DNA from: Natrialba magadii ATCC 43099
GTDB lineage: Archaea; Halobacteriota; Halobacteria; Halobacteriales; Natrialbaceae
Length of the DNA stretch: 64,000 bases
Reading direction: 5' to 3'
NCBI RefSeq assembly: GCF_000025625.1
Contig: NC_013922.1
Coordinates: forward strand, 1,426,001-1,490,000
Part shown: one piece after another, positions 25,593 to 34,826 of the stretch
Numbering within the stretch: position 1 is the first letter of the stretch
Layout: each line of letters begins with the position of its first letter
The notes under the pieces: model-generated
Databases searched by the model: none
Told to the model about the DNA's origin: nothing
Seen by the model: the letters and a program-made list of their open reading frames with translations, nothing else
Translations under genes and position numbers: made by a program

Positions 25593-26138
25593 ATGGAGCG
25601 ACGAAAAATCCTCCTCGGCAGTGGAGCCGCACTCGCAACCGCACTCGCTGGCTGTTCCAGCAGCGAGACCGACGAACCATCCGGCAACGGATCTGACGAC
25701 GACGGCAGTTCGGGATCCAGCGGCAACGGATCCGATTCCAGTTCGGACTCAGACTCGGACTCGGACTCAGACTCGGACTCGAGTTCGAGCGCAGACGTGC
25801 CCGGGTTCGATAGCGACGGATTCGAACTGAGCAGCAGCGAACTCAGCGTGATCGAACTCGACCGCAGCGGCGAGACGGTCGACGTACTCGTGAGCACCGA
25901 GGTCACCGAGACCGAGCAACTCTACGCGGAACTCGATTCCGTAGCCGCGGACATCGCGGCCGCAATCTCGGACCCGGATCGATTCAAAGACGAGATCGAG
26001 ACGGTGTCGTGGGTCCTTGAACACGACGACAACCGCGTCGTTGGTCTCTACGTCGACGTCAGCTGGGTCATCGAATACATCGAAGACGAGATTTCGCGCG
26101 ACGAACTCGTCGACAAGATGCTCGACACGGCTCACTGA
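25593..26138 (+). CDS. Tat-exported lipoprotein of unknown function
   Basis: A 181-residue protein. The N-terminus MERRKILLGSGAALATALAGC has twin arginines and a lipobox (residues 18-21, L-A-G-C), so it is probably exported folded by Tat and lipid-anchored, as is usual in haloarchaea. A Ser/Asp/Gly linker with a DSDSDSDSD run (6-bp repeats) spans residues 25-67. The C-terminal domain is acidic and mixed alpha/beta (LSVIELDRSGETVDVLVSTE, then VVGLYVDVSWVIEYIEDEIS). I do not recognise the domain with certainty. It stands alone between minD-like and argS genes. Confidence 0.7.
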   Translation: MERRKILLGSGAALATALAGCSSSETDEPSGNGSDDDGSSGSSGNGSDSSSDSDSDSDSDSDSSSSADVPGFDSDGFELSSSELSVIELDRSGETVDVLVSTEVTETEQLYAELDSVAADIAAAISDPDRFKDEIETVSWVLEHDDNRVVGLYVDVSWVIEYIEDEISRDELVDKMLDTAH

Positions 26139-26266
26139 TCCGAATCAAGCGCTCGCCGGTCGATGCGAGCGACGACGCTGTCGGCAGGAGCCGAGTTACG
26201 GCCTGTTTTCTACGGAAGACGACCCAACGGAGAGCTGTGGGTCGGCGATCGATGCCCGGGTCCGGA

Positions 26267-28069
26267 CTACATCGATCGCGGCGCAGCCACACCCAGCACG
26301 GAGAGTGCGTTCGCGATCGTGTGCTTCGACGCCGCAACGAGTGCGAGACGCGTCTCGCGGACCTCGGGGTCGACATCGTCCGCCAGCACCGGGCACTCGC
26401 GGTAGAACGTGTTGAACCGATCGCCAAACTCGCGGGTATAGGTCGCGATCTGGTGGGGTTCGAGGTCCGATGCAGCTTCGTCGACGACTGCCGGGAAGCG
26501 CGCGATCGTCTCGAGTAGGTCCTGTTCTGCGGGCGTCTCGAGGAGGTCGGCGTCGATGGCGTCGAGGTCGAGGGATTCCGCTTGGCCTGCCGCAGCGAGC
26601 GGTTCTGTCGGGTCGAAGCCGGCTTCCTCGAGGATGCCACAGCAGCGCGCGTGGACGTACTGGACGTACGGCGCGGACTGAGCCTCGAAGTCGAGGGCCT
26701 GGTCCCACTCGAAGGTGATCGCCTTGGTTGCCTGCTTCGAGACGATATCGTAGCGGACCGCGCCGATGCCGACCTGGTGGGCGATGCGCTCGATGTCTTC
26801 TTCGTCCAGGTCGTCGTCGCGGATGCGGTCGTCGAGGCGGTCTTCGACCTCCTCGCGGGCGCGGTCGATCGCCTCGTCGAGCAGGTCGTCCAAGTCGACG
26901 CCAGTACCCTTGCGGGTAGACATCCCGAGTCCGCCGGGGAGGTTGACCCACGAGAAGATGACGTTCTCGAGTTGGTCGGTGTCGTTGCCGAGCAGTTCGA
27001 GGGTCTGTCCAAGCTGGTCGGCCTGGAGCTTGTGGTCCTCGCCAAGCACCGTCACTGCGCGGTCGTAGTTCTCGAACTTCCACTCGTGGTGAGCGAGGTC
27101 GCGGGTCGTGTAGAGAGTGGTGCCATCGGAGCGCAGGAAGACGAGATTCTTGTCGATGCCGTGGTCGTCGAGTTCGAGCTGCCAGGCGTCGTCCTCGTAG
27201 ACGGCCTCGTCGAGTTCCTGCAGGCGGTCGACCAGTGCGTCCGTATCGCCGTTGCGCATGAACTGCGTCTCCTTGACGAACTCGTCGAACTCCGCGGGCA
27301 GACGGGCCAGACACTCCGTCATCCCGCCGAGCACCTGGTCGACGACCTCGCTGACGCGGTCGTAGGCCTCCTCGTTGCCCTCCTCGAGTCCCTGCATGAT
27401 GGCCTCGATTTCGGCTTCGGCGTCTTCGACCTCGTCTTCGGGGCCATCCTCGAGGAACGCGTTCCCCTTGCGATAGTAGCGCACCAGGTCGTACTCGATG
27501 CGGTCGCGCTCGGGTTCGTCCTCGAGATCCTCCTCATCGAACGTCTCGTAGGCCCAGGTAAACGTCGCGATCTGGCGACCCGCATCGTTGACGTAGTAGT
27601 GGCGCTCGACGTCGTAACCCGCGGCATCGAGCAGGTTCGCGACCGCGTCGCCGATGATCGGGTTGCGCGCGCGGCCGACGTGGACCGGCCCGGTCGGATT
27701 CGCGCTCGTGTGCTCGACGACGACGGACTCCTCGCGGTCGTCGAGGTGGCCGTAGTCCGCCTCGGTCGCAGTCTCGAGTGTCGTCGCGAGATAGGCGTCA
27801 CTCGGCAGGAAGTTCAGATACGGTCCCTGTGTCTGCACCACGGCGACGTAGGTTAGTTCGTCCGTGTCGATTTCGTCGGCGAGCTGGCCCGCGACCTGCG
27901 GTGGGGCCGCCCCGGCCTCGCCGGCGAGTCGGAACGCCACGCTCGATGCGAGCACGCTCTCGACGTCTTCCGGCGGTTCTTCGATCCCGAGGTCGTCCGT
28001 GGGGTACTCGAGTGCAGCGAGTGCGGACTCGAGTGCGCCCTCGACCTCTTCGCGTAGGGCAAGGAACAT
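26267..28069 (-). CDS. argS: Arginyl-tRNA synthetase
   Basis: A 600-residue class I synthetase. The N-terminal Add1 domain for tRNA D-loop recognition precedes the HIGH-type motif HVGR in [17 protein letters not shown] (about residue 120); the KMSKS counterpart is MSTRKGTG in [20 protein letters not shown]. The C-terminal helical anticodon-binding domain ends in GVAAPRSM. It charges tRNA-Arg in an ATP- and tRNA-dependent reaction. A minus-strand CCTTTACTTG at about 28090-28099 is the likely promoter, close to the ATG at 28069. The upstream intergenic region holds a 30-bp tandem repeat. Confidence 0.95.
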   Translation of the reverse strand: MFLALREEVEGALESALAALEYPTDDLGIEEPPEDVESVLASSVAFRLAGEAGAAPPQVAGQLADEIDTDELTYVAVVQTQGPYLNFLPSDAYLATTLETATEADYGHLDDREESVVVEHTSANPTGPVHVGRARNPIIGDAVANLLDAAGYDVERHYYVNDAGRQIATFTWAYETFDEEDLEDEPERDRIEYDLVRYYRKGNAFLEDGPEDEVEDAEAEIEAIMQGLEEGNEEAYDRVSEVVDQVLGGMTECLARLPAEFDEFVKETQFMRNGDTDALVDRLQELDEAVYEDDAWQLELDDHGIDKNLVFLRSDGTTLYTTRDLAHHEWKFENYDRAVTVLGEDHKLQADQLGQTLELLGNDTDQLENVIFSWVNLPGGLGMSTRKGTGVDLDDLLDEAIDRAREEVEDRLDDRIRDDDLDEEDIERIAHQVGIGAVRYDIVSKQATKAITFEWDQALDFEAQSAPYVQYVHARCCGILEEAGFDPTEPLAAAGQAESLDLDAIDADLLETPAEQDLLETIARFPAVVDEAASDLEPHQIATYTREFGDRFNTFYRECPVLADDVDPEVRETRLALVAASKHTIANALSVLGVAAPRSM

Positions 28070-28467
28070 ACCCGCCCGTATTCAGGGCGCAAGTAAAGGA
28101 ATGTCGGGTTTCGTTGCTGGCGGGTGCTGTGGGTGGAGGTGGCTGTGGTTGAGGGTGCCGTGGGCAGAGGTGCTGTAGTTGAGGGTGCTGTGGGTGGCGG
28201 TGCTGTAGTTGAGGGTGCCGTGGGCGGAGGTGCTGTAGTTGAGGGTGCTGTGAGTGAAGTGCCGTGGTTGTGAGTGTTGTAGTTGGGAGTGACGTGGTTG
28301 TGAGCGAGAGCGAGAGCGAGAGCGAGAACGAGAGTGTGACCACTCTGTCAGCGTAGCGCCCCTGTCTACACGGAGACGTCTCTCTGCGGTGGTGTGGTGT
28401 GTTGGGAAAAGTAAACTTACACGCTATCGTCGGAAGACGACGTCGTGAAGTCGTACGTTAAACGTAC
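28070..28467. other. Repeat-filled intergenic region
   Basis: About 400 bases between the argS start and the csp stop hold the argS promoter at its left end, the 30-bp repeats and a GAGCGA tract. The inverted pair TACGTTAAACGTA at about 28453-28465, just beyond the csp stop codon, may contribute to termination. No gene is supported. Confidence 0.5.
28145..28264. repeat. 30-bp tandem repeat between csp and argS genes
   Basis: About four imperfect 30-base units begin at 28145, 28175, 28205 and 28235 (GTAGTTGAGGGTGCTGTGGG then GTGGCGGTGCT and variants). They fill the roughly 400-base gap between the two genes and are followed by a second simple repeat, GAGCGA units, at about 28300-28330. Frames open across it encode His/Pro/Gln 10-mers and look non-coding. 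Confidence 0.8.
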
Positions 28468-28662
28468 TTACGCGCGAACGACGTTCGTTGCGCGGGGACC
28501 CTTGGGGGCCTGTTCAATGTCGAATTCGATTTCGGTCCCTTCCGTCAGATCCTCGCCGCCAACGTCTTCCATGTGGAAGAACACGTCGTCGTCAGCATCC
28601 TCTGTCTCGATGAAACCGTAGCCGCCTGTGTCGTTGAAGAAATCAACAGTACCGTTTGCCAT
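28468..28662 (-). CDS. cspA: Cold-shock domain protein
   Basis: A 64-residue single cold-shock domain. RNP1 is GGYGFIETED and RNP2 DVFFHMEDV, the nucleic-acid-binding strands; the N-terminal MANGTVDFFNDTGGYGFIE is typical of the haloarchaeal form, where FND replaces the bacterial FNx. It binds single-stranded RNA/DNA and acts as an RNA chaperone, often constitutively expressed in haloarchaea. A strong minus-strand TATA-like GGTTTACC lies at 28689-28696, about 30 bases before the ATG at 28662. Confidence 0.94.
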   Translation of the reverse strand: MANGTVDFFNDTGGYGFIETEDADDDVFFHMEDVGGEDLTEGTEIEFDIEQAPKGPRATNVVRA

Positions 28663-28688
28663 TACGACTAAACGAATCCCCGGCACAC

Positions 28689-28696
28689 AGGTAAAC
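28689..28696 (-). promoter_or_regulatory. Promoter of the cold-shock gene
   Basis: GGTTTACC on the minus strand, preceded by GAATACGGAA, is a good BRE/TATA pair about 30 bases before the cspA ATG. Confidence 0.55.
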
Positions 28697-28935
28697 CTTC
28701 CGTATTCGTTTTCAGATTTGGTATCTCAGTATACGAATGTCTACACTAGTTCGTTTTTGGAGAATACTTGTCTACCTGTGGTGCTATTCGGGTCATTGTC
28801 GCTGTTCCAGCAGAACCTGACCTAACTTCTGACGGACCTTCGGTTTGCCCACTACGGCAACACCGCTCTGCAAACAATCACAGCCGCAAAATGCACGAAA
28901 TCAGCATCCGACTGGCCGGTTGATCGACAACGTGA

Positions 28936-29646
28936 CTACTCTGTCGGCTCCAGCGGAGAGACAGCGGACTCGAGTTCGTCGCGTTCTGGCCGCTCGCTAT
29001 CCGGCGGTACATCCCGTGTCACCTCGTGTTCACCACCCAGTTCGGCCTGCACCTTCTCGACGAGCAGGTCGACCGCCATCCGGTTCGCTCCCTCGGGGAT
29101 GATCACGTCGGCGTCCTTCTTCGTGGGTTCGACGAAGCGCTCGTGCATCGGTTTCACCGTCTCGAGATACTGGTCGATGACGCCCTCGAGTTCCCGGCCG
29201 CGCTCGACCACGTCGCGTTCGATCCGCCGGAGGATGCGCACGTCCGCGTCAGTCATGACGTAGACACGCAGATCGAGCAGCTCGCGGATCGCCTCGTCGT
29301 GCAGCGCGAGGATCCCCTCGAGAACGATCACGTCGGTTGGCTCGACGCGGACGGACTCGTCCTTGCGGGTGTGGCGCTCGAAGTCGTACTGGGGCATCTC
29401 GACGGGCTGGCCCGCGAGCAACGATTCGAGGTGCTCTCGGAGGAGGTCCCACTCGAAGGCGTTCGGATGGTCGTAGTTGACGTCCGCGCGCTCCGCGCGG
29501 TCGAGATGCGAGAGGTCCTCGTAGTAGTTGTCGATCGGAATACGGGTGACGGCCTCGCCGACGGTGTCGGCGACCGTCCGGGCGACGGTGGTCTTGCCGG
29601 CACCCGTGCCGCCGGCGATGCCGATGGCGAACGAGGGGATACTCAT
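28936..29646 (-). CDS. udk: Uridine kinase
   Basis: A 236-residue P-loop kinase. Walker A is GIAGGTGAGKTTVAR (residues 9-23); the uridine-binding DNYYEDLSHLD and the NYDHPNAFEWDLLREHL segment follow, and VIVLEGILALHD is the family strand. It phosphorylates uridine/cytidine for pyrimidine salvage. The last 35 residues form an acidic extension. It is tightly followed on the same strand by nothing obvious, but the Nudix gene just upstream (27 bases away) is probably co-transcribed with it. Confidence 0.92.
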   Translation of the reverse strand: MSIPSFAIGIAGGTGAGKTTVARTVADTVGEAVTRIPIDNYYEDLSHLDRAERADVNYDHPNAFEWDLLREHLESLLAGQPVEMPQYDFERHTRKDESVRVEPTDVIVLEGILALHDEAIRELLDLRVYVMTDADVRILRRIERDVVERGRELEGVIDQYLETVKPMHERFVEPTKKDADVIIPEGANRMAVDLLVEKVQAELGGEHEVTRDVPPDSERPERDELESAVSPLEPTE

Positions 29647-29672
29647 CGTCCGTTGCTAGTCCGTTGCAGTCA

Positions 29673-30269
29673 TTAATCCGGTGATTCGGACTGAATGCGC
29701 TGTGTCGGCAGGTCGGCGGTCGGAGCGCGACTCGTCGACTGATCAAAAACGGCCGCTGCAGCGCGAAAGCGCTCCTCGTGAACCGGGCGGAACGTTTCCG
29801 CTGTCGCATCGAACTCGCTGGGCGACCAGAACGCTGCGTCGGTCGCGTCACTGCCTGCGGTCAGATCGCCGGTAGCCGCCGCGCGCTCGACCACGTAGTA
29901 CGTCGTCATCACGTGCTTGCCGTTTCGTGGCGGGAGCGAGACCGCATCAAGAATCTCGAGCGCCGAGGGGTCGACTTCGAGCCCGGTCTCCTCGGCGAGT
30001 TCGCGCGCCGCGGCAGCCTCAGGTGACTCGCCAATGTCCATGTGACCGCCGGGAAGTGTCCACTCGCCGACGCCAGGCGGGACCCCGCGTTCGACACAGA
30101 GCACCGCCGATTCGTCGGAGTCGACGACTGCGACGGTCGCACAGGGAACCGGATTGTGCCAGACGACGCGTTCGCAGCCAGGACAGTACTTTCGTTCGCG
30201 ATCCTCGATCGTGGTCGTCTCGAGTGCATCGCCACACTGGGGGCAAAACGTCGGCGGTCGACTGACCAT
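29673..30269 (-). CDS. Nudix hydrolase with N-terminal zinc ribbon
   Basis: A 198-residue protein. Residues 9-35 form a zinc ribbon (CPQCG and CPGCE), as in NADH pyrophosphatase (NudC) and related enzymes. The Nudix box is G-x5-E-x7-REL-x2-E-x2-G, seen as GGHMDIGESPEAAAARELAE then ETG (about residues 74-96). The WTLPGGH lead-in is intact. It should hydrolyse a nucleoside diphosphate derivative; the specific substrate cannot be told. It lies between a PLP enzyme gene (25 bases upstream) and udk (27 bases downstream), all on the minus strand, forming a likely three-gene transcript. Confidence 0.9.
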   Translation of the reverse strand: MVSRPPTFCPQCGDALETTTIEDRERKYCPGCERVVWHNPVPCATVAVVDSDESAVLCVERGVPPGVGEWTLPGGHMDIGESPEAAAARELAEETGLEVDPSALEILDAVSLPPRNGKHVMTTYYVVERAAATGDLTAGSDATDAAFWSPSEFDATAETFRPVHEERFRAAAAVFDQSTSRAPTADLPTQRIQSESPD

Positions 30270-30294
30270 CTACGCGGTCATCGGGGATGGGGGT

Positions 30295-31410
30295 TCAAAG
30301 CGTTTTCAGTCCGCTGCCGGTGAGCGGGACGACCACGTCGTCGGCTTCGGCGAGCGTGCCGTCCTCGCGGTACTGCTGGAGGGCAGCGGGGGCGACGGCA
30401 GCCGTCGGTTCGACGTAGAAGCCGTTTCGGTGGAGGCGGTCGAGCGCGGCCTCGATCGGATCGTCGCCGAGCGCGATGGCGTCGCCGTCGGTCTCGGTGA
30501 TGGCCTCGATAAGCTGGGTCTTTCGCGCGGGGAGTTCAATCTGGATCCCGTCCGCGATATCGGTCTCGTCGTGGTCATCCACCTCGCCTTCCACCATCGG
30601 ACCGCTGCCGACGGCCTCGACGATGGGCGCGTGGCCGGCCGCCTGCGCGCCGAGTAGGCGCGGCATCTCGTCGACGATACCGGCCTCGTTCAACAGCGAG
30701 AAGCCGCGGTAGGCACCAAGCAGGAGGGTTCCGTGACCGACCGGGAGGACGATCGCGTCGGGAACGGTCCAGCCCCGCTGGGCTGCGACCTCGAACGCGA
30801 ACGTCATCGTGCCCGCGTAGAACGCGGGGTTCCAGGCGTGGCTCGCGTACCAGCCGTCGCCCGATTCGACCGCCTCGATACAGGCGTCAGTCACGTCCTG
30901 TCTGCTCCCCTCGATTCGAACCGGGCGGGCGTCGGCGCGCTGGATCGTCATCAGCTTCGACTGCTTGACGTCCGCCGGCACGTAGATATCCGCCTCGAGA
31001 CCGGCCCGGGCAGCATACGTCGCGATGGCAGCCCCCGCATTGCCCGAGGAGTCCTCGATGATCCGGTCGACCCCGAGTTCGACCGCGCGCGAAAGCGTCG
31101 TCGTCGCGCCGCGGTCCTTGAACGACCCCGTGGGGAAGACGTACTCGAGTTTGAACTGTGCGTTCCACTCGTCGTCGTCGACCAGGGGGGTGAACCCCTC
31201 GTGGAAGGTGACGTGTGGTTCGATCGGGAGGAACTCGAAAAAGGTCCAGAGGCCGTCGCTGGTGTCGAGTTGGGACAGGGGGAGCGGGTCGCCTTCGGGG
31301 TGTGGACGCTCGGTGAACTCGAGTGCGCGGCCACATTGGCAGCGCCACGGTTCGTCGGGGCCGGCGTCGTACGTGGTTTCGCACGCGGGGCAGATGAGAT
31401 TGGATGGCAT
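30295..31410 (-). CDS. Threonine synthase-like PLP-dependent enzyme
   Basis: A 371-residue fold-type II PLP enzyme. Cysteines at the N-terminus (ICPACETTYDAGPDEPWRCQ, then CG) form a zinc-binding lead usual in archaeal threonine synthases. The PLP lysine is in FPTGSFKDRGATTTLSRA (about residue 100), followed by EDSSGNAGAAIATYAARAG which binds the phosphate of the substrate, and VPLTGSGLKT at the C-terminus. It fits threonine synthase (O-phosphohomoserine to threonine) or a close paralogue with unknown substrate; haloarchaea often have several, so I leave the symbol blank. Confidence 0.83.
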   Translation of the reverse strand: MPSNLICPACETTYDAGPDEPWRCQCGRALEFTERPHPEGDPLPLSQLDTSDGLWTFFEFLPIEPHVTFHEGFTPLVDDDEWNAQFKLEYVFPTGSFKDRGATTTLSRAVELGVDRIIEDSSGNAGAAIATYAARAGLEADIYVPADVKQSKLMTIQRADARPVRIEGSRQDVTDACIEAVESGDGWYASHAWNPAFYAGTMTFAFEVAAQRGWTVPDAIVLPVGHGTLLLGAYRGFSLLNEAGIVDEMPRLLGAQAAGHAPIVEAVGSGPMVEGEVDDHDETDIADGIQIELPARKTQLIEAITETDGDAIALGDDPIEAALDRLHRNGFYVEPTAAVAPAALQQYREDGTLAEADDVVVPLTGSGLKTL

Positions 31411-31462
31411 GTGCGGTGGGTGAGGTGAGTGGTAGTGGGTTGGATGGACAGTAGCGAGTGTG

Positions 31463-31482
31463 TGTGTGTGTGTGTGTGAGTC
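31463..31482. repeat. TG dinucleotide repeat
   Basis: About ten TG copies lie in the gap upstream of the threonine-synthase-like gene, about 55-75 bases before its ATG at 31410. It could alter promoter spacing if it slips. Confidence 0.75.
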
Positions 31483-31502
31483 CCTGTTACCAACGCTAGC
31501 AA

Positions 31503-32462
31503 TTAGTAGGAATCGATATCGGTGCCGACCGAACAGACGTACTCACCGGTCGCGACCTGTGGCAGTCGACGGGTGCGCCAGAGGATACCCTCGTTGTCGG
31601 CGGTGACAGTCGCCTTGGTCTCGCCGAAGGGGGTCGTCACCTTGAAGAGGGTGTCACCGCGGACGACGCGGTCGCCCAGGTCCTTCTCGAAGCTGATGAG
31701 GCCGCCGTTCGGCGAACCGTACTGATCGAAACCGTTTGCGCGAGTCTGGCGCTCGAGTTCGACCGTGCCCTCGAGGAAGTCGTAGTGGGTGAGTACGTTG
31801 AAGATTCCTTCGACGCCTTTCCGGATGCTGGTCTCGTCCCAGCCGACACAGCCGCCGAGTTCGGGGTCGATGGTCGGGATGCCCTCGTCGGGGGCGGCGC
31901 GGGCGAGCTGGCCGTCGGGTCCTTTCTGATCCAGGACGTAGCCACAGCCGAACGTCTTCGCGAGTTCGAGGCAGTCCTGATGGAGGCGGTGGCGTTTGCC
32001 ACAGCGGACGCGGACCTCGTTTAACATGCGGCTGGTCGAGCCCTGGTGGAGGTCGAGCACGAGATCCGCGCGTGTTGCCACGTCGAAGGTGGCAGCGGCG
32101 ATGCGCTCGCTCGAGGTGCCGTTCTCGTTGCCGGGATAGGCCCGGTTCATCTTCGTGTCGTCGATCGGGTTTCGGTGTTCCGCGACCTGGAACGCGTGGT
32201 AATTGACGATGCCGACGATCAGGATCGTCCCCGAGAGTTCCGCGGGATCGAGTTGCGGGACGACCCGTTGCAATACACCGACGCCGTTGAGTTCGTCGCC
32301 GTCGCTGACCGCCTGCATGTACAGCGTCTTCCCCGGTTGTGCGCCGTTGATGACGGCGACCGGCAGACCGATCGGGCTCCCATCCCGGGTCTCGCCGACC
32401 TCGAGACGGCCCGTATCGATCTCTCCGGGCCCTGCACTCGCCGTTCCGAGCGTCGTCGTCAT
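31503..32462 (-). CDS. Succinylglutamate desuccinylase/aspartoacylase family protein
   Basis: A 319-residue protein of the M14 AstE/AspA group. Segments typical of the family are AVINGAQPGKTLYMQAVSDG, NRAYPGNENGTSSERIAA (substrate-binding Arg region), LVLDLHQGS (metal-binding His) and a C-terminal beta barrel (SFEKDLGDRVVRGDTLFKV). The first metal ligand, usually His in GxHGdE, is Asp in this protein (SDGDELNG), while the Glu and the later His remain. I have the impression that this change occurs in other haloarchaeal members, so it may define a subfamily. The substrate is unknown; deacylation of an N-acyl amino acid is the usual reaction. Confidence 0.78.
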   Translation of the reverse strand: MTTTLGTASAGPGEIDTGRLEVGETRDGSPIGLPVAVINGAQPGKTLYMQAVSDGDELNGVGVLQRVVPQLDPAELSGTILIVGIVNYHAFQVAEHRNPIDDTKMNRAYPGNENGTSSERIAAATFDVATRADLVLDLHQGSTSRMLNEVRVRCGKRHRLHQDCLELAKTFGCGYVLDQKGPDGQLARAAPDEGIPTIDPELGGCVGWDETSIRKGVEGIFNVLTHYDFLEGTVELERQTRANGFDQYGSPNGGLISFEKDLGDRVVRGDTLFKVTTPFGETKATVTADNEGILWRTRRLPQVATGEYVCSVGTDIDSY

Positions 32463-32609
32463 GTTTCAGTCGACGGACCGATCGGTCTTTATACTGTCCT
32501 TTGATGTCGACTGTCTGCTCGGGTCGAGTGATCGATGGACCGAGGACAGCGGGGGAGACCGGAGAGCAGAACATAAATACAGACGCACTTCGATGGAGCC
32601 ACTACTGGT

Positions 32610-32813
32610 ATGGAAGAAAAACTGAACGATAGTCTCACGGTGGCAGGCTCAGCGCTCGTCATTGTCCTGGGAGCCCTCCTCGTGTATACGGTGTTACCAT
32701 CACGAACACTGCAATGGCTACTGAGCATCGCCTCGTTTGCACTCACGCTCTTCGTCATCTATCTGTTCTACCGACTCGTAATCGCCGTCGAGAAAATCGC
32801 CGCGAAGCTATAA
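32610..32813 (+). CDS. Small two-helix membrane protein, unknown function
   Basis: A 67-residue protein starting MEEKLNDSLTVAGSALVIVL, with two membrane helices (about residues 10-28 and 36-58) and a short basic end (VEKIAAKL). A TATA-like ACATAAATAC lies at about 32571-32580, 30 bases upstream of the ATG, supporting a real leaderless gene. It overlaps the end of the convergent SpoIIM-type gene by six bases. No function can be assigned. Confidence 0.6.
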   Translation: MEEKLNDSLTVAGSALVIVLGALLVYTVLPSRTLQWLLSIASFALTLFVIYLFYRLVIAVEKIAAKL

Positions 32814-34343
32814 CAGCAGGTCGTAGTAGTACGGACTCACGAACCCTTCGATAATACCCGCAATCAGGAGCAGGAGTCCGACACCAACGAGCACCCAGAA
32901 CGCCCGCTCGAGTTCGTCCGCAAACGCGACCCGTGTGGTCCGTCCGCGGAAGGCCCGCCACCCCGTCAGTCCCAGCGTGACTCCGACCGCAGTCGCGATG
33001 AAAATCGCCGGAATCTCGAAGATTCCGTGCGGGATCACGAAGGCGACGAGCTCCATCAGTTCGGCTTCCGTGCGCGCAATCACACCTATGTAGACGCCGT
33101 TGAACACCAGCGAGACGATCGCCGGAATAACGAGCGCGATACCGCTAAACGCCGTCGTGATCGCGACCATCCAGTTATTGCCGAAGAACTCGAGTGCGGC
33201 CGCCGGCGCAACGTGTCCCTCGAGTCGGGCCGCGATCGAGGTCTCGATGCCGGCGTCGACCAGCGGCGCGCCAGCACGCCAGCCGATCCAGAAGCTGGCA
33301 ACTGCGAGAACGACGACCGCCGCGTGGAGCAGCGGCGTGTCGCGGACGTAGGCCACCATCTCGCGCCAGCCGCGACCAACGCCGCCGCGGAACTGGGTCC
33401 AGAGGGACTGTTCGGGCATCGCTGGCGGTTCGAGTCGCCCACGGTAGTTGACGTACAGTGCCATCTTCAGCAGGTCGAGCGCCGGCAGCAGGACGATCAT
33501 CGTCACGAGCGACATGAACGCGACGACGTCGACGAGCAGCAGGATACTCGAGATGACCCCGACGACGAGGAACGATCCGATCGAAAGCACGTAGTAGAAC
33601 ACCGCGTCAACCGGCCGGGCGCGGATGAAGCCGGCGGTACTCGAGAGCGAGCCCAGCACGCCCGCATCATCGGCAACGACGGCGACTGGTGCGAACGCGA
33701 ACAGTGCGCGGATCACGGCCAGGAGAGCAGCGACGAGGAGGACTGCGAGGAGGACGGCAGGTGCGGCGACGACCGATGCGCCGGTGAGCGCCGTGATAGT
33801 CCCGACGGTCGCGACGAGACCGATGCTAGCCATCCCGAAGATGCCAATCCAGAGGACGAGTTCGAGGAGTACCAACCCGAGCAAGCGCAGCCAGTAGCGG
33901 CGAGCGCCCGCGAGGGCAGCGATCAGCCCGCGGTCGTTGCGAGTGCGGCCGTAGCAGGCACTCAGCTGTGCCGCCGCGGCGACGGCGTAGAGGACGAACG
34001 AGAGGACGACCGTGATGAGGATCGTTCCGAGAACTAACAGGGCCATCGTCGGCGTGGCGAGCAACTCGATGAGCGGTTCGAACTGGGTCACCCACTGTTC
34101 GACGGCCTCCTCGCTGGCCTCGGGGCCAGGCATGGCTCCCGGGTCGGTCTCCTCGACGAACGTGAGGATGGACTCGAGTCGACCGCTGAGCGCGAGGTAG
34201 AGCACGCCGAGGAGCGCGGCGATCATGGGAACGACCCGGATGATCGCGGGGAGTGCGGCCCCGAGGAAGTACACGGGAAGCAGATCCCCCGGACGACGCC
34301 GGAACGCTGCGACGACGGCGGTGACGGAGTCAGAGAGTGACAT
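32808..34343 (-). CDS. Stage II sporulation protein M-type membrane protein
   Basis: A 511-residue membrane protein. The C-terminal 200 residues match the SpoIIM/DUF95 family: FFGNNWMVAITTAFSGIALV, then SLVFNGVYIGVIA and LVAFVIPHGIFEIPAIFIAT. The N-terminal 280 residues contain about six further helices with a YGRTRNDRGLIAALAGARRYW loop and resemble the DUF7847-type glycerophosphoryl-diester membrane domains of haloarchaea. In Bacillus, SpoIIM is part of a membrane complex with peptidoglycan hydrolases. Archaea lack that wall, so the role here is unknown, perhaps envelope remodelling. Confidence 0.82.
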   Translation of the reverse strand: MSLSDSVTAVVAAFRRRPGDLLPVYFLGAALPAIIRVVPMIAALLGVLYLALSGRLESILTFVEETDPGAMPGPEASEEAVEQWVTQFEPLIELLATPTMALLVLGTILITVVLSFVLYAVAAAAQLSACYGRTRNDRGLIAALAGARRYWLRLLGLVLLELVLWIGIFGMASIGLVATVGTITALTGASVVAAPAVLLAVLLVAALLAVIRALFAFAPVAVVADDAGVLGSLSSTAGFIRARPVDAVFYYVLSIGSFLVVGVISSILLLVDVVAFMSLVTMIVLLPALDLLKMALYVNYRGRLEPPAMPEQSLWTQFRGGVGRGWREMVAYVRDTPLLHAAVVVLAVASFWIGWRAGAPLVDAGIETSIAARLEGHVAPAAALEFFGNNWMVAITTAFSGIALVIPAIVSLVFNGVYIGVIARTEAELMELVAFVIPHGIFEIPAIFIATAVGVTLGLTGWRAFRGRTTRVAFADELERAFWVLVGVGLLLLIAGIIEGFVSPYYYDLLL

Positions 34344-34417
34344 CGCTATGGACCGCTTTCGAACCAGTATCAGTTAAGTGAACCTGTCGGAACCGACCAC
34401 AGTACTGTACGTGGCGA

Positions 34418-34693
34418 TCAGTTGAACGTGCGGTCGTCGAAGCCGTCCTCGGGGCCGTCGTCGCGGTTGCCGGAGAGTCGCGGCGTGAAGCCGCCGGTGA
34501 GGATCACGGCGACGACGATGAGCGCGGCCGCAAGGACGACGTAGTCGGCGCTTGGCTCGTAGCCGGCGAGGCCGGCACCGGTCGAGATGACGAAGATCGT
34601 GACCGCGAAGACGACGGTCGCGATCAGACCGATAACGAGGATTCCGATAACGCTCGCGAGGAGGCCCTTCATGATGGACTGAATGGATGCCAT
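34418..34693 (-). CDS. Small membrane protein, unknown function
   Basis: A 91-residue protein starting MASIQSIMKGLLASVIGILV, with two membrane helices (about residues 8-35 and 50-68) and an acidic C-terminus (NRDDGPEDGFDDRTFN). ATG 34693 gives the most natural N-terminus. The gene lies between two divergent or unrelated genes and has no recognisable catalytic motif. It is probably a conserved haloarchaeal microprotein. Confidence 0.6.
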   Translation of the reverse strand: MASIQSIMKGLLASVIGILVIGLIATVVFAVTIFVISTGAGLAGYEPSADYVVLAAALIVVAVILTGGFTPRLSGNRDDGPEDGFDDRTFN

Positions 34694-34826
34694 TGTGGTC
34701 CGCTTTGGAGCCACCGCACGTAGTGATTGTGACATCCACCGAATTTCACGCGACACAACGGTCACCGAATCAGCAGCGAGCGACTGCCACGACGAGGTTT
34801 ACAGGACTGCCTCGCCTACCGTCTCT

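Noticed and set aside
26582-27856. A 424-codon frame antisense to argS
   Set aside because: ArgS is certain from its HVGR and MSTRKG motifs; the opposite frame has no recognisable feature.
28145-28264. Tandem repeat considered as a CRISPR array
   Set aside because: The units are adjacent without unique spacers, so it is a simple tandem repeat. No cas gene is nearby.
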